64,000 bases of DNA from Streptomyces dioscori. GTDB taxonomy: Bacteria; Actinomycetota; Actinomycetes; Streptomycetales; Streptomycetaceae. The translations under genes and the position numbers were made by a program. The stretch lies in assembly GCF_003024195.1 (NCBI RefSeq), contig NZ_KZ679058.1, forward strand, positions 1-64,000. Direction: 5' to 3'. Every line of letters starts with the position of its first letter. The first letter of the stretch is position 1. Shown here piece after piece: positions 26,981 through 34,903 of this stretch. The notes beneath the pieces were generated by a model. That model did no database searches and was not told the DNA's origin. It saw only the letters and a program-made list of their open reading frames with translations.

Positions 26981-27853
26981 TCAGACGCGGTCGGCCACGA
27001 TGAGCAGGTACTGGAAACTGCCGTTCCTGTACGCGTTCAGGAACGTTTCCTCGATGCCCGTGACCAGATGTCCGGCCTCCTGGCGCAGCTCCCAGTAGGG
27101 GATCGTGTCGGCGGTGAGGTCCTCCACGTGGACCGGCACGAGCCGGTTGCGGGCCATCGCGCGGAAGTACTCCGAGCGCGGATGGATGTCGCAGATGTAG
27201 TGCGCGTTGATGAGGGACACCTCGCGGGAGGCCCGCCCGTAGGCGTCGTTGTAGCAGCCGGTGATCGTCACATAGCGGCCCCCGCGGCGCAGCAGCCGGG
27301 CGTGCTCGGCGAAGAGCAGGTCCAACTCCACGTACATGGTGGACTCGTTGTTCCAGGAGGCCGCGTACGCGCCGCTCTCCAGGCCCGTGTCGAGCATGTT
27401 CCGGTGGTGGTAGCGCACCTTGTCGTCGATGCCCCGCTTACGGGCCTGCTCGTTGGCGAAGTCGGCCTGTTTCCGGGAGAGCGTCACCCCGTCGGCGTGG
27501 CAGCCGTACCGCAGATGGGCCACCACGCTGCCGCCGCCGCGCCCGCAGCCGGCGTCGAAGACACGGTCGGTGGGGGAGAGGTCGCCGAGCCGGGAGGCGA
27601 GCAGGTCGGCCTGGGCCTGCTCCAGCCGGTGCAGTTCGGCGGTGATCCGGTCGGGGCCCGAGCCGGGACCCTCGTCGAGAGCGGACCGGTCGACGGCTCC
27701 GATGCCGTAGTGGTGGTGGTACAGGTCGTCGATCTTCCCCAGTTCGAGGTTGACCGGGTTCTCCTCGGCGTTCCAGTACTCCGCGACGCGGCTCTGGTAC
27801 GTGGACTGGCTCGGCACCGATGCTGCGGTGGTCTCGGTGTTGGTGATGGTCAA
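26981..27853 (-). CDS. Geranyl diphosphate 2-C-methyltransferase (2-MIB biosynthesis)
   Basis: A 290-residue SAM-dependent methyltransferase that converts GPP to 2-methyl-GPP. Features are ARYWN-like AEYWNAEENPVNLELG (about residues 25-40), the diagnostic LYHHHYGIG, SAM motif VFDAGCGRGGGS (about residues 98-109), ASWNNESTMYV and the C-terminal NGSFQYLLIVADRV, all as in Streptomyces GPPMTs. The start is TTG at 27853, supported by GAGGAG 7 nt upstream and by alignment of the N-terminus; no ATG or GTG fits. It is the last gene of the leftward 2-MIB operon, 47 bp after the cyclase. Confidence 0.95.
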   Translation of the reverse strand: MTITNTETTAASVPSQSTYQSRVAEYWNAEENPVNLELGKIDDLYHHHYGIGAVDRSALDEGPGSGPDRITAELHRLEQAQADLLASRLGDLSPTDRVFDAGCGRGGGSVVAHLRYGCHADGVTLSRKQADFANEQARKRGIDDKVRYHHRNMLDTGLESGAYAASWNNESTMYVELDLLFAEHARLLRRGGRYVTITGCYNDAYGRASREVSLINAHYICDIHPRSEYFRAMARNRLVPVHVEDLTADTIPYWELRQEAGHLVTGIEETFLNAYRNGSFQYLLIVADRV

Positions 27854-27900
27854 GTGGGGACTCCTCGTGGCGCTGTGACGGTGGGCCGGAACGGTGGGTG

Positions 27901-28959
27901 TTACCAGTAGTTGGGCAGGTGGTAGCGGTGGGAGTTGGTGGCGTGCCATTCGTGGTTTCCTGACACCCATGCGGCCAGGCCCTCGGCGTAGCGCGCGACG
28001 AGGGGGGAGGTGGCGGCCAGGACCGCCGACTCCTCCTCGAACGCTTCCATGATCCTGTTGTGGATCTCGACGGCCCGCAGATAGGCGGCCTTCAGTCCGC
28101 ACCGCTCGTTGGCGGCGATGACCTGGGGCAGGTTCAGATGGGTGGGGTCGGAGGCCAGTTCCTTGGTGAAGGAGTACAGGTCGTTGACGATCGTGGTGGC
28201 GTTGCAGGCGAGCGCGGTGATCCGCTGGATCTCGGACCGGGCGTACAGCGCCGCGGGCAGTTCGTAGCCGTCGACGGCGTCGACGATCGACAGACAAGGC
28301 CGGAAGTTGTTGAACTGCCGCATCACCAGGTACTCCCAGACCCGCGGCACGTGCCGGATCTCGGACCAGGCGGCCTCCGCGAGGTAGCCCATGTGCAGCC
28401 GGGCCAGGTCGTGCACGATCCGGTCGCTCTGGCTGGGGGTGGCGAGCTCGCGGTAGTCCCGCAGGGCATGGTGGTACGAGCGCAGCGGCCCGTCCGCCTC
28501 CATGCCCTGCCGCCACTCCTCCTCCAGCTCGGGAGTGCCGTGGTACGGATCGAGCGCCGACTGGGCGATGACCAGCCGCCCGCCCAGCCCGCGGGCCGCG
28601 CCGCCCCTGCCCTCGACCTCCTCGCAGTAGCAGTCGTCGACGACGTTCTCGGCGAGCAGCAGTTTCCCGGCCGCCATGAGGTGGTCGAGGCTGATCGCGC
28701 CGGGGTGCTGGAGCACGACTGCCCGGCCGCACTGGAACCCCGCGAAGTCCCCCGTCCAGCTCTGCGGGAACAGGTCCAGGGAACGGGCCCAGGCCTCCAG
28801 CCTGCGGTCGATCTCCGCGGCCTTCTCCGGGTCGGCGGGCACGGCGGGCCGGTACCGTAGCCCGGGGACCGCGCCGCCGCGCGGGCGGGTGGTGGCGCGG
28901 GCGAGATTGGGCGGCCCGGGCAGTCGGGGAGCCGTGGGGGACACGGGCGGGGTGCTCAC
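27901..28959 (-). CDS. 2-Methylisoborneol synthase (class I terpene cyclase)
   Basis: A 352-residue class I terpene synthase cyclising 2-methyl-GPP to 2-MIB. The Asp-rich metal motif is NVVDDCYCEE (about residues 105-114) and the NSE motif is VNDLYSFTKE (about 258-267); the C-terminus NSHRYHLPNYW matches the family. The first about 45 residues are Pro/Arg/Ala-rich and probably disordered, shorter than in the about 440-residue Streptomyces coelicolor enzyme. In family 2 encapsulin systems such N-terminal extensions target the enzyme into the shell. GTG 28959 overlaps the stop of the shell gene by 4 bp. Confidence 0.95.
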   Translation of the reverse strand: MSTPPVSPTAPRLPGPPNLARATTRPRGGAVPGLRYRPAVPADPEKAAEIDRRLEAWARSLDLFPQSWTGDFAGFQCGRAVVLQHPGAISLDHLMAAGKLLLAENVVDDCYCEEVEGRGGAARGLGGRLVIAQSALDPYHGTPELEEEWRQGMEADGPLRSYHHALRDYRELATPSQSDRIVHDLARLHMGYLAEAAWSEIRHVPRVWEYLVMRQFNNFRPCLSIVDAVDGYELPAALYARSEIQRITALACNATTIVNDLYSFTKELASDPTHLNLPQVIAANERCGLKAAYLRAVEIHNRIMEAFEEESAVLAATSPLVARYAEGLAAWVSGNHEWHATNSHRYHLPNYW

Positions 28960-30386
28960 TCCGCGGTCCGCCCCACCTGGACGTTCTCCAGGATTCCCGC
29001 CGCGTCGGGAACGAGGATCGCCATCGAGTAGTAGGCGGTGACCAGGTAGTTCATGATCGCGGTGGTGTCGATGTTCATGAACCTGACGTTGAGTCCCGGC
29101 TGGTACTCCTCGGGAATGCCGGTCTGGTACAGGCCGACCACACCCTGGTCGGCCTCTCCGGTGCGCAGGGCGATGACACTGCTCGTGTGCTGCGGACTGA
29201 TCGGGATCTTGCCGCAGGGCAGGAACGGGACCCCGCGCCACGCGGGCACTTCATGGCCGTCGATGGTGGTGGTGCCAGGCATCAGACCGCGCCGGTTGCA
29301 CTGCCGGAAGAAGGCCGCGATCGCCTTCGGGTGGGCCAGGAACACCCGGGTCTTGCGGCGCATCGACAGCAGTTCGTCGAGGTCGTCGGGGGTCGGCGGC
29401 CCGGAGAAGGTGCTGACGCGCTGGGCGTGGTCGACGTTGTGCAGCAGGCCGAACTCGCGGTTGTTGACCAGCTCCCACTCCTGGCGCTCGCGGATCTCCT
29501 CGATGGCCAGGCGCAGTTGCTGCTCGGTCTGGTCCATCGGGCTGTTGTAGAGGTCCGCGACACGGGTGTGGACGCGCAGCACCGTCTGGGTGAGCGACAG
29601 CTCGTACTCGCGCGGGGAGAGGTCGTAGTCGACGAAGCCGCCGGAGAGGGTCGGCTCACCCACGTGCCCCGCCTGCATGGGGACGTCGGCCTCGCCCTTG
29701 CGGTTCATGGGCTTGCTCTGCCGCTCGGCGAACGCGGCGAGCTGCGCGGCGAGGGAGGGGGTGCGTTCCACGAACTGTTCGAGGCTGTCCCAGTTGAGCG
29801 TCAGCACCGTGCCCGCGGTGTCGGCCCGCACCGAGTGGTGCCAGCGGGGATCCTCCTGGCCGATGGCCTCGTCACCCAGCTGGGCGCCGTCCGTGACGAC
29901 CCCGGTGACCTCCTCCTCGCCGTACTTGCCGGGGGTGTAGCGGGTGAACCGGCCGTGGACGACGAGATAGGCCTCCGTGACGGGCTGCCCGGCGTCGAAG
30001 AGGACCTGGCCGGCGCGGACCTCCCGCACCCGGAAGCGTGCGGCGATCTCCTGGAGGGCCGCCGTGTCGGTGTAGCCGCGCAGGGCCGGCAGTTCGGTGA
30101 GTGTCTCGGGGATGACCTTGATGTCGTCGGCGCCGTTGTGGTCGAACTGCACCCGGCCCCGGCCGACGCGGAGCTGCAGTCGCCGGTTGACCCGGTACGT
30201 GCCGCCCTTGACGTCCACCCACGGCAGCGTCTTGAGCAGCCACCGCGAGGTGATGGCCTGCATCTGCGGCGCGGACTTGGTGGTGGTGGCGAGCTGACGC
30301 GCGGCCCGGGTGCCGAGACTGGTGAACGGTGTTTCGGCGTCGGGCGGGGCGGCGGCGCTGTCGGGGGGACTTTCCGGGGCGGTCAC
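28956..30386 (-). CDS. Family 2B encapsulin shell protein with cyclic-nucleotide-binding-like domain
   Basis: A 476-residue homologue of the EshA/CNBD proteins linked to 2-MIB synthase, now recognised as HK97-fold family 2B encapsulins. The N-arm/E-loop part (about residues 20-95, RWLLKTLPWVDVKGGTYRVNRRLQ) is interrupted by a cyclic-nucleotide-binding-like domain (about 104-215, VLFDAGQPVTEAYLVVHG and GDEAIGQEDPRWHHS). The phosphate-binding cassette there is not canonical. The shell fold resumes to the C-terminus (about 240-476, FVDYDLSPREYELS, HPKAIAAFFRQCNRRGL, TGEADQGVVGLYQTGIPEEYQPGLNVRFM). GTG 30386 has GGAGG 4 nt upstream. It is the first gene of the operon and is coupled to its predicted cargo, the cyclase. 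Confidence 0.9.
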   Translation of the reverse strand: MTAPESPPDSAAAPPDAETPFTSLGTRAARQLATTTKSAPQMQAITSRWLLKTLPWVDVKGGTYRVNRRLQLRVGRGRVQFDHNGADDIKVIPETLTELPALRGYTDTAALQEIAARFRVREVRAGQVLFDAGQPVTEAYLVVHGRFTRYTPGKYGEEEVTGVVTDGAQLGDEAIGQEDPRWHHSVRADTAGTVLTLNWDSLEQFVERTPSLAAQLAAFAERQSKPMNRKGEADVPMQAGHVGEPTLSGGFVDYDLSPREYELSLTQTVLRVHTRVADLYNSPMDQTEQQLRLAIEEIRERQEWELVNNREFGLLHNVDHAQRVSTFSGPPTPDDLDELLSMRRKTRVFLAHPKAIAAFFRQCNRRGLMPGTTTIDGHEVPAWRGVPFLPCGKIPISPQHTSSVIALRTGEADQGVVGLYQTGIPEEYQPGLNVRFMNIDTTAIMNYLVTAYYSMAILVPDAAGILENVQVGRTAE

Positions 30387-30879
30387 ATGTCCTCCGGGTA
30401 CGTGATGCGAACAGGCGAGCGGTGCTGGACGGACGCGTTCGCCGACATACGGGGCGGTTGTCGGACGCGGCTCACAGGAGCGGTGGAGAGCGGTGGAGAT
30501 CGGGGCGGTGGCTGTGGGGCGGTGTCTGTCGGGCCGTGAGGCCGTGGGTCTGGGCGGACGACTGGGCAGCGCGGGCTGCGTGTAAAGCCAAACAGCCACG
30601 GGTGGCGGCCGGGAACCGCGTGAAAGGGGCGTGTTCGCGCCTCTGACGTGGCGCTCCGGTGCACGAGGTGCGCCACTGCCGACGCCGCGCTCCCACGCCG
30701 GTCGCCGCCTCCGTGCGACCGGCGCGGGGGCGCACGGGTGGTTTGCGCCGGCCCGGGACGGGAGCGGAGGCCCGCGCCGACCGGCCCTTCGGTCAGGTGA
30801 TCGAGCGTGGGTCTTGCCCGGTCGGTGGAAAGGCGGCACACTGGTACCGAACGAATGGTCGGTAGGGAAGCTGGTATCG
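30387..30879. promoter_or_regulatory. Divergent control region, 2-MIB operon and paa operon
   Basis: A 493-bp non-coding gap holding both promoters. I see an AT-richer patch TGTAAAGCCAAACAG at about 30580-30595 and an inverted repeat next to the paaA start (30845-30864). No small gene with convincing codon bias is present. Confidence 0.6.
30845..30864. promoter_or_regulatory. Putative TetR/PaaR-type operator at paaA
   Basis: TACCGAACGAATGGTCGGTA has 6-bp perfect outer arms (TACCGA / TCGGTA) and ends 15 bp before the paaA ATG, a position suited to repression. PaaR-type TetR repressors of phenylacetate genes use ACCG...CGGT motifs. No such regulator is encoded in the immediate neighbourhood. 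Confidence 0.6.
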
Positions 30880-31872
30880 ATGACCACGACACACTCCGCC
30901 GGGACCCCCGTCCCGGAGCAGTTGTTGCAGGAGCACTTCGACGCGACGATCGCGCGGGACCAGCGGATCGAGCCCCGCGACTGGATGCCCGACGGTTATC
31001 GCAGGACCCTCGTCCGGCAGATCGCGCAGCACGCGCACTCGGAGATCATCGGGATGCAGCCAGAGGGCGAGTGGATCACCCGCGCTCCTTCGCTGCGCCG
31101 CAAGGCCATCCTGTTCGCCAAGGTCCAGGACGAGGCGGGCCACGGGCTGTACCTGTACTCGGCCGCCGAGACACTGGGCGCCGACCGCGCGGACCTCACC
31201 GAGCGGCTGATCGAGGGCCGCCAGAAGTATTCGTCGATCTTCAACTACCCGACCCCGACCTTCGCCGACGTCGGCGTGATCGGCTGGTTCGTCGACGGTG
31301 CGGCGATCTGCAACCAGGTCCCGCTGTGCAGGAGTTCGTACGGGCCCTACGCGCGCGCGATGGTGCGGATCTGCAAGGAGGAGTCCTTCCACCAGCGGCA
31401 GGGCTACGAACTGCTGCTGACCATGATGCGCGGCACCGAGGCCCAGCGGGACATGGTCCAGGACTCCGTGAACCGCTGGTGGTGGCCCTCCCTCATGATG
31501 TTCGGCCCGCCCGACGGCGACTCGCCCAACTCCGCGGCCTCGATGGCCTGGAAGATCAAGCGGCACACCAACGACGAACTGCGTCAGCGGTTCGTCGACA
31601 TGACCGTCCCGCAGGCCGAGAAGCTCGGCGTGACCCTTCCCGACCCGGAACTGCGCTGGAACGCGGAGCGCGGCCGGCACGACTTCGGCACCCCCGACTG
31701 GTCCGAGCTCAAGCGGGTCATCGGCGGCGACGGACCCTGCAACGCCGAGCGGGTGCAGCGCCGCAGGTCCGCCCACGAGGACGGCGCCTGGGTACGGGAG
31801 GCGGCCACGGCCCACGCGGCCAAGCAGGCACGGCGCGCACAGGCGCGGACGCAGGAAGGGGCGACGGCATGA
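30880..31872 (+). CDS. paaA: Phenylacetyl-CoA 1,2-epoxidase subunit PaaA (catalytic)
   Basis: A 330-residue catalytic subunit of the di-iron multicomponent monooxygenase that epoxidises phenylacetyl-CoA. The ferritin-like helical bundle contributes the iron ligands in HSEIIG, the KVQDEAGHGLYLYSAAE block and CKEESFHQRQGYELL, all intact. ATG 30880 follows the putative operator directly. It is the first of five overlapping paa genes, and its stop overlaps paaB by 4 bp. The Ala/Arg-rich last about 30 residues extend beyond the core. Confidence 0.96.
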   Translation: MTTTHSAGTPVPEQLLQEHFDATIARDQRIEPRDWMPDGYRRTLVRQIAQHAHSEIIGMQPEGEWITRAPSLRRKAILFAKVQDEAGHGLYLYSAAETLGADRADLTERLIEGRQKYSSIFNYPTPTFADVGVIGWFVDGAAICNQVPLCRSSYGPYARAMVRICKEESFHQRQGYELLLTMMRGTEAQRDMVQDSVNRWWWPSLMMFGPPDGDSPNSAASMAWKIKRHTNDELRQRFVDMTVPQAEKLGVTLPDPELRWNAERGRHDFGTPDWSELKRVIGGDGPCNAERVQRRRSAHEDGAWVREAATAHAAKQARRAQARTQEGATA

Positions 31873-32189
31873 GCGACTCCACCCCGGACCCGACGGCGGA
31901 GACCGCCAGGGGCGACTGGCCGCTGTACGAGGTCTTCGTGCGCGGCAAGCGCGGACTCAACCACGTCCACGTGGGCTCCCTGCACGCCGCCGACGACACG
32001 ATGGCCCTCACCCACGCGCGCGACCTCTACACCCGCCGCAACGAGGGTGTCTCGATCTGGGTGGTGCGCTCCGAGCACATCGCGGCCTCCACCCGCGACG
32101 AGAAGGACCCGTTCTTCGCGCCGAGCGCCGACAAGGTCTACCGCCACCCGACCTTCTACGACATCCCCGAAGACGTCCCCCACATCTGA
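31869..32189 (+). CDS. paaB: Phenylacetyl-CoA epoxidase subunit PaaB
   Basis: A 106-residue small subunit of the PaaABCE complex, thought to bridge or stabilise the PaaA/PaaC core. The family signature YEVFVRGKRGLNHVHVGSLHA (split around residues 19-39), ALTHARDLYTRRNEGVSIWVV and the C-terminal VYRHPTFYDIPEDVPHI are present in order. Length is normal for the family. A clean GAGGAG follows for paaC, which starts 10 bp downstream. Confidence 0.96.
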   Translation: MSDSTPDPTAETARGDWPLYEVFVRGKRGLNHVHVGSLHAADDTMALTHARDLYTRRNEGVSIWVVRSEHIAASTRDEKDPFFAPSADKVYRHPTFYDIPEDVPHI

Positions 32190-32199
32190 GGAGCAGGGC

Positions 32200-33027
32200 A
32201 TGAGCGACGACCATGTCTATCTGTCCCTCGCCGAGGGACACGAGGACGACACCCGCTGGGCGTACGGCACCGGCTTCGAGGACCCGCTGCACGGCGTGGA
32301 CACCACCGTGCTGGAAGGCGTCGCCGCCGACCTGCTGGCCGCCGACTGCGTGGCCCTCGCCGACGACGCCCTGGTGAGCGCCCAGCGGCTCGCCGAGTGG
32401 ACCACCCGCGCGCCCGAGCTGGAGGAGGAGGTCGCCCTCGCCAACATCGGCCTCGACCTCCTCGGCCAGGCCCGCCTGCTCTACGCCCGCGCCGGGCAGG
32501 TCGACGGCACCGGGCGCGGCGAGGACGCGTACGCCTACTTCCGGGACGCGGACGACTTCAGGAACGTGCGGCTGGCCGAACTGCCGGTCGGGGACTTCGC
32601 GTTCTCGGCCGTGCGGCTGCTGGTGCTGTCCAGCTGGCGGCTCGCCCACTTCGAGGAACTGTCGTCGCACCCCGACCCCGTCCTGGCGGCCGTCGCGGCG
32701 AAGGGTGTCAAGGAACTGACCTACCACCGGCAGTACGCGGCCGAGTGGGTCGTGCGCCTGGGCGACGGCACGGACGAGTCGCACCGTCGTACGCGCAGGG
32801 CGATGGAGCAGGTCGCCCCGTACTTCGGCGAGCTGTTCACGGCGTACGACGTACGGGACGAGGTGGTCGCCGTCCTGCGGCAGGTCACCGAGGCGGCCGG
32901 GCTGCCCATGCCGGTGTACCGGCCGCTGACCGGCACCGGCAGGGACGGGGAGCACACCGAGCATCTCGCGCCGCTGCTGGCCGAGTTGCAGAGCGTGGCC
33001 CGCGCGCACCCGGGGGCGACATGGTGA
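32200..33027 (+). CDS. paaC: Phenylacetyl-CoA epoxidase subunit PaaC (structural)
   Basis: A 275-residue structural partner of PaaA with the same ferritin-like fold but without a functional di-iron site in characterised homologues. Recognisable blocks are LADDALVSAQRLAEWTTRAPELEEE, IGLDLLGQARLLYARAG and KELTYHRQYAAEWVVRLGDGT. ATG 32200 has GAGGAG upstream. The end overlaps paaD by 7 bp. Confidence 0.95.
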   Translation: MSDDHVYLSLAEGHEDDTRWAYGTGFEDPLHGVDTTVLEGVAADLLAADCVALADDALVSAQRLAEWTTRAPELEEEVALANIGLDLLGQARLLYARAGQVDGTGRGEDAYAYFRDADDFRNVRLAELPVGDFAFSAVRLLVLSSWRLAHFEELSSHPDPVLAAVAAKGVKELTYHRQYAAEWVVRLGDGTDESHRRTRRAMEQVAPYFGELFTAYDVRDEVVAVLRQVTEAAGLPMPVYRPLTGTGRDGEHTEHLAPLLAELQSVARAHPGATW

Positions 33028-33536
33028 CCGCCGTGCGGGACGTGCAGCGCGCCTGGCACATCGCCGAACAGGTGCCGGACCCCGAACTGCCCATGCTCAC
33101 CCTGGCAGACCTCGGCGTCCTGCGCGGCGTCGAGGTCGGCGGGGACGGCACCGTGGTCGCGCGACTGACGCCCACCTACTCGGGCTGCCCCGCGATGGCG
33201 GAGATGCGCGCGGACGTGGCGGCACGCCTGCGCGACGCGGGATACGCGCGCGTGGAGATCCGTACGGTCCTCGACCCGCCCTGGACCAGCGACTGGATCA
33301 CCCCCGAGGGCCGCCGCAAACTCACCGAGAACGGCATCGCACCGCCGGGAGCCGCGCCCCGGCGCGCAGCCGGTCCGGTGCCCCTCGTACTGACCCCCAC
33401 CCGCCGCACGGTGGCCTGTCCGCGCTGCGGCGCGGCGGACACCGAGGAGACGTCCCGCTTCTCGGCCACCTCCTGCAAGGCGCTCCACCGCTGCCTCGCC
33501 TGCCGCGAACCGTTCGAGTACGTCAAGGAGATCTGA
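33021..33536 (+). CDS. paaD: Phenylacetate degradation protein PaaD (Fe-S assembly type)
   Basis: A 171-residue member of the DUF59/MIP18 group, needed for maturation of the PaaABCE complex, probably of the PaaE iron-sulfur cluster. The N-terminal DUF59 domain includes VPDPELPMLTLADLGVLR and TYSGCPAMAEM with the conserved Cys. The C-terminal zinc-ribbon-like part has CPRCGA and SCKALHRCLAC. Its stop overlaps the first base of paaE (TGATG). Confidence 0.95.
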   Translation: MVTAVRDVQRAWHIAEQVPDPELPMLTLADLGVLRGVEVGGDGTVVARLTPTYSGCPAMAEMRADVAARLRDAGYARVEIRTVLDPPWTSDWITPEGRRKLTENGIAPPGAAPRRAAGPVPLVLTPTRRTVACPRCGAADTEETSRFSATSCKALHRCLACREPFEYVKEI

Positions 33537-34711
33537 TGGAAGGCCTGAGGCAAGAGCCGGCGGGAGACACCACGGACCCGGCGGCCCCGACCCCGGCCAC
33601 AGCCGCCGTGGCGACGGCTCCCGCACCGGCGGTGCCGGTGCGTGTCCGCCGGCGCCCCGCCTTCCACACCCTGCGCGTCGCCGCCGTACAGCCGCTGTGC
33701 GAGGACGCGGCGGCCGTGAGCTTCGAGATCCCGGCGGAGCTGGCGGGGGAGTTCGCCTTCGCGCCCGGTCAGTCGCTGACGCTGCGGCGCGTGGTCGACG
33801 GACGGGACGAGCGGCGTTCGTACTCGATCTGTTCGCCGGCCGGTTCGGTGCCGCGCATCGGGGTGCGGGTGGTGCCGGGCGGCCTGTTCTCGGCCTGGCT
33901 CGTTGGCGAGGTGCGCCCCGGCGACACGGTCGAGGTGATGGCCCCCACCGGCACGTTCACGCCCGACCTCGCCGAGCCCGGCCATCACGTGCTGGTCGCG
34001 GCGGGTTCCGGCGTCACGCCGATGCTCTCCATCGCCGAGTCCGTCCTGGCGGCCCACCCGCGCTCGACGGTCACCCTCTTCTACGGCAACCGCCGCACGG
34101 ACACGGTGATGTTCGCCGACGAGCTGGCCGATCTGAAGGACCTGTATCCCGCGCGGTTCCAGCTCGCCCATGTGCTCTCCCGTGAGCCCCGCGAGGCCGA
34201 GGTGCTGTCCGGCCGCCTCGACGCGGAGCGCCTCTCGGCACTGGTCGGTTCGCTGGTCGACGTGGGGTCGGCGGACCACTGGTGGCTGTGCGGGCCGCAC
34301 GGCATGGTCGTCGACGCCCAGCGGGTCCTGGCCGGCCTCGGCGTGCCCGGCGACCGCGTCCACCGGGAGCTGTTCTACGCCGAAGACGAGCCCGTACGAG
34401 AGGTGCGTCACGAGGAGGCGGCCGTGGAAGGGCCCGTCAGCCAGGTCACCGTCACCCTCGACGGTCGCTCCACCACCTCCGCCCTGGTCAGGGACCGGAG
34501 CATCCTGGAAGGCGCCCAGCGGAGCCGTCCCGACCTGCCCTTCGCCTGCAAGGGTGGCGTCTGCGGCACCTGCCGTGCTCTGATCACCGACGGCAAGGCG
34601 GACATGCGCCGCAACTTCGCCCTGGAGGACGCCGAGGTCGACGCGGGCTACGTGCTGACCTGCCAGTCGTACCCGGTCTCGGAGACGCTGACCGTGGACT
34701 ACGACAGCTGA
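33536..34711 (+). CDS. paaE: Phenylacetyl-CoA epoxidase reductase PaaE
   Basis: A 391-residue reductase that feeds electrons from NADPH to PaaA. Order of domains: FAD-binding barrel (about residues 45-150, with RRSYSICS), NAD(P)-binding domain (about 155-265, AAGSGVTPMLSIAESVL) and a C-terminal plant-type ferredoxin with cluster ligands C338, C343, C346 and C376. A Pro/Ala-rich extension of about 40 residues precedes the usual start. No paaK or paaZ gene follows in the window, so later pathway steps lie elsewhere. Confidence 0.95.
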   Translation: MEGLRQEPAGDTTDPAAPTPATAAVATAPAPAVPVRVRRRPAFHTLRVAAVQPLCEDAAAVSFEIPAELAGEFAFAPGQSLTLRRVVDGRDERRSYSICSPAGSVPRIGVRVVPGGLFSAWLVGEVRPGDTVEVMAPTGTFTPDLAEPGHHVLVAAGSGVTPMLSIAESVLAAHPRSTVTLFYGNRRTDTVMFADELADLKDLYPARFQLAHVLSREPREAEVLSGRLDAERLSALVGSLVDVGSADHWWLCGPHGMVVDAQRVLAGLGVPGDRVHRELFYAEDEPVREVRHEEAAVEGPVSQVTVTLDGRSTTSALVRDRSILEGAQRSRPDLPFACKGGVCGTCRALITDGKADMRRNFALEDAEVDAGYVLTCQSYPVSETLTVDYDS

Positions 34712-34838
34712 GGCGGGGGGCGTACGCCTGAGGGGCCGTACGTCGGAGGCGGCACCGGCTGAGGGGCACCGGCGGACATCCACTCCATCCACTCATAAAT
34801 CAGGGTTATGAGGTCATAGATCCAGCCCGGCTACAGAC

Positions 34839-34868
34839 TTAGGATAGCCTTAGTTTAGGCTCCCGGTG
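34839..34868. promoter_or_regulatory. Iron-box-like element (DmdR/IdeR type)
   Basis: Two overlapping partial matches to the actinobacterial iron box TTAGGTTAGGCTCACCTAA: TTAGGATAGCCTTAGTTTA (13/19) and TTAGTTTAGGCTC (12/13 over the first part). The AT-rich element ends 35 bp before the start of a flavin ferredoxin reductase gene. Confidence 0.55.
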
Positions 34869-34903
34869 AGTACTCCTGATCACCGCTCGAAGGGAACCTG
34901 ATC

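Noticed and set aside
28956..30386. Reading the CNBD protein as an ordinary CRP-type transcription factor
   Set aside because: It has no helix-turn-helix; the cyclic-nucleotide-like domain is an insert inside flanking sequence typical of EshA/2B encapsulin shells, and it is coupled to 2-MIB synthase.
31584..32201. Antisense frames over paaA-paaB and paaC-paaD
   Set aside because: Shadow frames; the sense operon has complete families, correct lengths and overlapping starts and stops.
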